Shown here one piece after another: positions 62,816 to 64,000 of a stretch of DNA of 64,000 bases (within the stretch, counting starts at the first letter, position 1; the number at the start of each line of letters is the position of its first letter). The notes under the pieces are model-generated. The model did not search any database, was not told the origin of the DNA, and saw only the letters and a list, made by a program, of their open reading frames with translations. This DNA is from SB25 sp029560875 (GTDB taxonomy: Bacteria > Bacteroidota > Bacteroidia > Bacteroidales > Tenuifilaceae): contig DAOOPM010000002.1 of NCBI GenBank assembly GCA_035388225.1, positions 124,001-188,000 of the forward strand, written 5' to 3'. The translations under genes and the position numbers were made by a program.

Positions 62816-63451
62816 ATGGATGCAGGAGACTATATTTATATAATCATTGCCATTGTTTTGGCTATTGTTAATGCTGTCGCCAACAAAAAAAAGAAGGATG
62901 CAGCTAAGAGGAAATCAGCAGAACCGCAACCCGAAGAGGTGCTAAGAGACCCTGCCGATATTCTACAGGAAATCCTTATGGGGAAAGGCCAAGGGCCTAA
63001 ACCTCAAAAAGAGCAGCCTGAATGGTATACCGAGGAAGATGATTACGAAGAGATTCCATCAAAAAAACAAGAGCCGCAGGAAGAAAAAGCACCTCAGTAT
63101 TGGAGTTACGAAGTAAAGGAAGAGCCTGTAAAATCAATTGAGTACGAACAGAGGTACGAGAATATAAGCGAAGAAAAACTTTATCCAACATTCGACACGA
63201 AGTTTCTGGATACTCCCGAGAACGCCAAATTCTCTACTATTGATAACCCTATAAGCATTGAATCATCAATTGAAGAGTTCGACTACGAGAGCCTTTCTGT
63301 AAGGGATGACTCAGAGGAAGAGATGCCCGATATGATTTTTGAGCACGAAAAGGCCATGGAAATGGAGGAATCAGCAGTTACAGTCGCAGATGAGTTTGAT
63401 GCTAAAAAAGCCATTATTTACTCAGAGATTATGCGTCCAAAATACATATAA
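62816..63451 (+). CDS. Acidic membrane-anchored protein, unknown function
   Basis: 211 aa. An N-terminal membrane helix (about 5-22: DYIYIIIAIVLAIVNAVA) is followed by a KKKKDAAKRK patch and a long acidic, low-complexity region with many Glu and Asp (EEVLRDPADILQEILMG, then TEEDDYEEIPSKKQEPQEEK). The C-terminal end FDAKKAIIYSEIMRPKYI is more hydrophobic and may be a conserved interaction end. It lies directly after the basic lipoprotein gene. Function unknown. Confidence 0.65.
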   Translation: MDAGDYIYIIIAIVLAIVNAVANKKKKDAAKRKSAEPQPEEVLRDPADILQEILMGKGQGPKPQKEQPEWYTEEDDYEEIPSKKQEPQEEKAPQYWSYEVKEEPVKSIEYEQRYENISEEKLYPTFDTKFLDTPENAKFSTIDNPISIESSIEEFDYESLSVRDDSEEEMPDMIFEHEKAMEMEESAVTVADEFDAKKAIIYSEIMRPKYI

Positions 63452-63528
63452 CAGACTGTTGTCGTGAAAGTTGTTTTTGGTTTGCGGTTACAAGTTTTAA
63501 CAAAACAATTTTGAATATCAACTAAGCT

Positions 63529-63554
63529 TTTGTATTAAAAAAACGTTATATTTG
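63529..63554 (+). promoter_or_regulatory. Promoter for greA
   Basis: TTTG (63529-63532), 14 bases, then TATATTTG (63547-63554). The -7 box is a full match; the spacing is short. Transcription would start near 63561, just before the leader hairpin. Confidence 0.55.
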
Positions 63555-63563
63555 CAAAACAAA

Positions 63564-63592
63564 AGAGTTCCGAGATGTCGGGATTCTTTTTT
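63564..63592 (+). terminator. Intrinsic terminator-like hairpin in the greA leader
   Basis: AGAGTTCCGA (63564-63573) pairs with TCGGGATTCT (63578-63587) around a four-base loop, ten pairs including two G-T wobbles, followed by TTTTT. It begins only about ten bases after the predicted promoter and ends 24 bases before the greA ATG, so it would stop many transcripts early unless read through. Confidence 0.75.
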
Positions 63593-63603
63593 ATTTCATA
63601 TAC

Positions 63604-63610
63604 AAGGAGG
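63604..63610 (+). promoter_or_regulatory. Strong Shine-Dalgarno site for greA
   Basis: AAGGAGG lies five bases before the greA ATG (63616). Most genes here have no such site, so this one is exceptional. Confidence 0.75.
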
Positions 63611-63615
63611 TAAAA

Positions 63616-64000
63616 ATGTCCAAAGTAATTTACTTGACCGAAGAAGGTTTGATGAAACTACGTAACGAGGTTGAGCACCTTAAAAGCGTAGAGCGCCCTG
63701 CTATTTCCAGGATGATTGCCGAAGCTAGAGACAAAGGCGATTTATCTGAAAATGCCGAGTATGATGCAGCCAAGGAAGCACAAGGTATGCTGGAACTTCG
63801 CATTTCGAAGTTGGAGGACACTATTGCCAACTCCAGGATTATTGATGAATCGAAAATTGATACCGATAAGGTTCAGATATTGAATAAAGTAAAAATCAAG
63901 AACCTCAAAACCAATGCAGAGTTGGTTTACATGTTGGTGGCTGAATCGGAGGCAAATCTAAAAGAAGGAAAACTCTCCGTAGCAACCCCAATTGCCAAGG
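63616..64000 (+). CDS. greA: Transcription elongation factor GreA (3' end outside window)
   Basis: At least 128 codons; the frame runs off the right edge, about 30 residues short of full length. GreA stimulates transcript cleavage by stalled RNA polymerase. The N-terminal coiled coil contains the basic/acidic stretch and the DLSENAEYDAAKEAQ tip (residues about 41-55), which holds the acidic residues that act in the polymerase secondary channel. The start is fixed by the Shine-Dalgarno site. Its leader carries a terminator-like hairpin. Confidence 0.93.
   Translation, partial: MSKVIYLTEEGLMKLRNEVEHLKSVERPAISRMIAEARDKGDLSENAEYDAAKEAQGMLELRISKLEDTIANSRIIDESKIDTDKVQILNKVKIKNLKTNAELVYMLVAESEANLKEGKLSVATPIAK

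Overview
The window reads as a chromosome segment of a Bacteroidota bacterium, most likely the Bacteroidales/Marinilabiliales side of the phylum. Grounds seen here are type IX secretion (T9SS) regulators PorX and PorW/SprE, a secreted protein with a T9SS C-terminal sorting domain, a DUF5686 protein, a ribosomal protein S16 with a long charged tail, promoters with a TAnnTTTG -7 box, few Shine-Dalgarno sites, and 5'-truncated family starts that use ATG or TTG. The genus is not determined. Nothing in the window looks like a prophage, plasmid or genomic island; it is mostly core genome with lineage-specific genes between.

Layout. 1-4.6 kb: the end of a fluoride channel gene with DUF190, then tig, clpP and clpX (chaperone and protease), with two copies of a REP-like palindrome bracketing clpP. 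4.5-12.8 kb, mostly minus strand: folA, an unknown membrane protein and thyA in one operon; a nucleoside-gate membrane protein; tRNA-Leu(TAG); lptB; a DUF5686 outer-membrane protein; kdsD. 12.9-18 kb, plus strand: recQ, an ABC exporter pair and a T9SS cargo protein. 18-24 kb: an outer-membrane protein, dnaE, trxA and a LOG-family enzyme. 24-31 kb: purine nucleoside phosphorylase with lpxK, sppA, folK, small membrane proteins (one frameshifted), a lipocalin, upp and an AlkA-type glycosylase. 31-36 kb, plus strand: mutL, two rhomboids and an exo/endonuclease-phosphatase protein. 36-41 kb, minus strand: a threonine dehydratase, two envelope proteins and an S9 peptidase. 41.6-46.8 kb, plus strand: dapD followed by a glycosyltransferase run (one GT2-GT4 fusion, one frameshifted) that ends in a degenerate TsaC-like protein. 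47-57 kb: DUF2807, a thioesterase, rimM, rpsP, a TonB-like protein, alanine dehydrogenase, tsaE, porX, porW and a coiled-coil lipoprotein. 57-64 kb: a hybrid histidine kinase with TPRs, an LTA-synthase-like sulfatase-fold protein, a Rieske-like lipoprotein, a basic/acidic pair of small envelope proteins, and the start of greA.

Functional themes are folate/dTMP supply (folA, thyA, folK), LPS assembly (kdsD, lptB, lpxK, glycosyltransferases), protein quality control (tig, clpP, clpX, sppA, rhomboids), DNA repair (recQ, mutL, AlkA-like) and T9SS control (porX, porW).

The items most worth a second look are: short arrays of degenerate heptamers in intergenic gaps (about 670, 8314, 19429 and 26113), one of which switches strand halfway; an intrinsic-terminator hairpin between the greA promoter and its start codon; a similar hairpin abutting the lpxK start; a glycosyltransferase frameshift sitting in an (AT)4 run; a small membrane protein frameshifted at an A4/T4 run; and a TsaC-derived protein that has lost its catalytic motifs.
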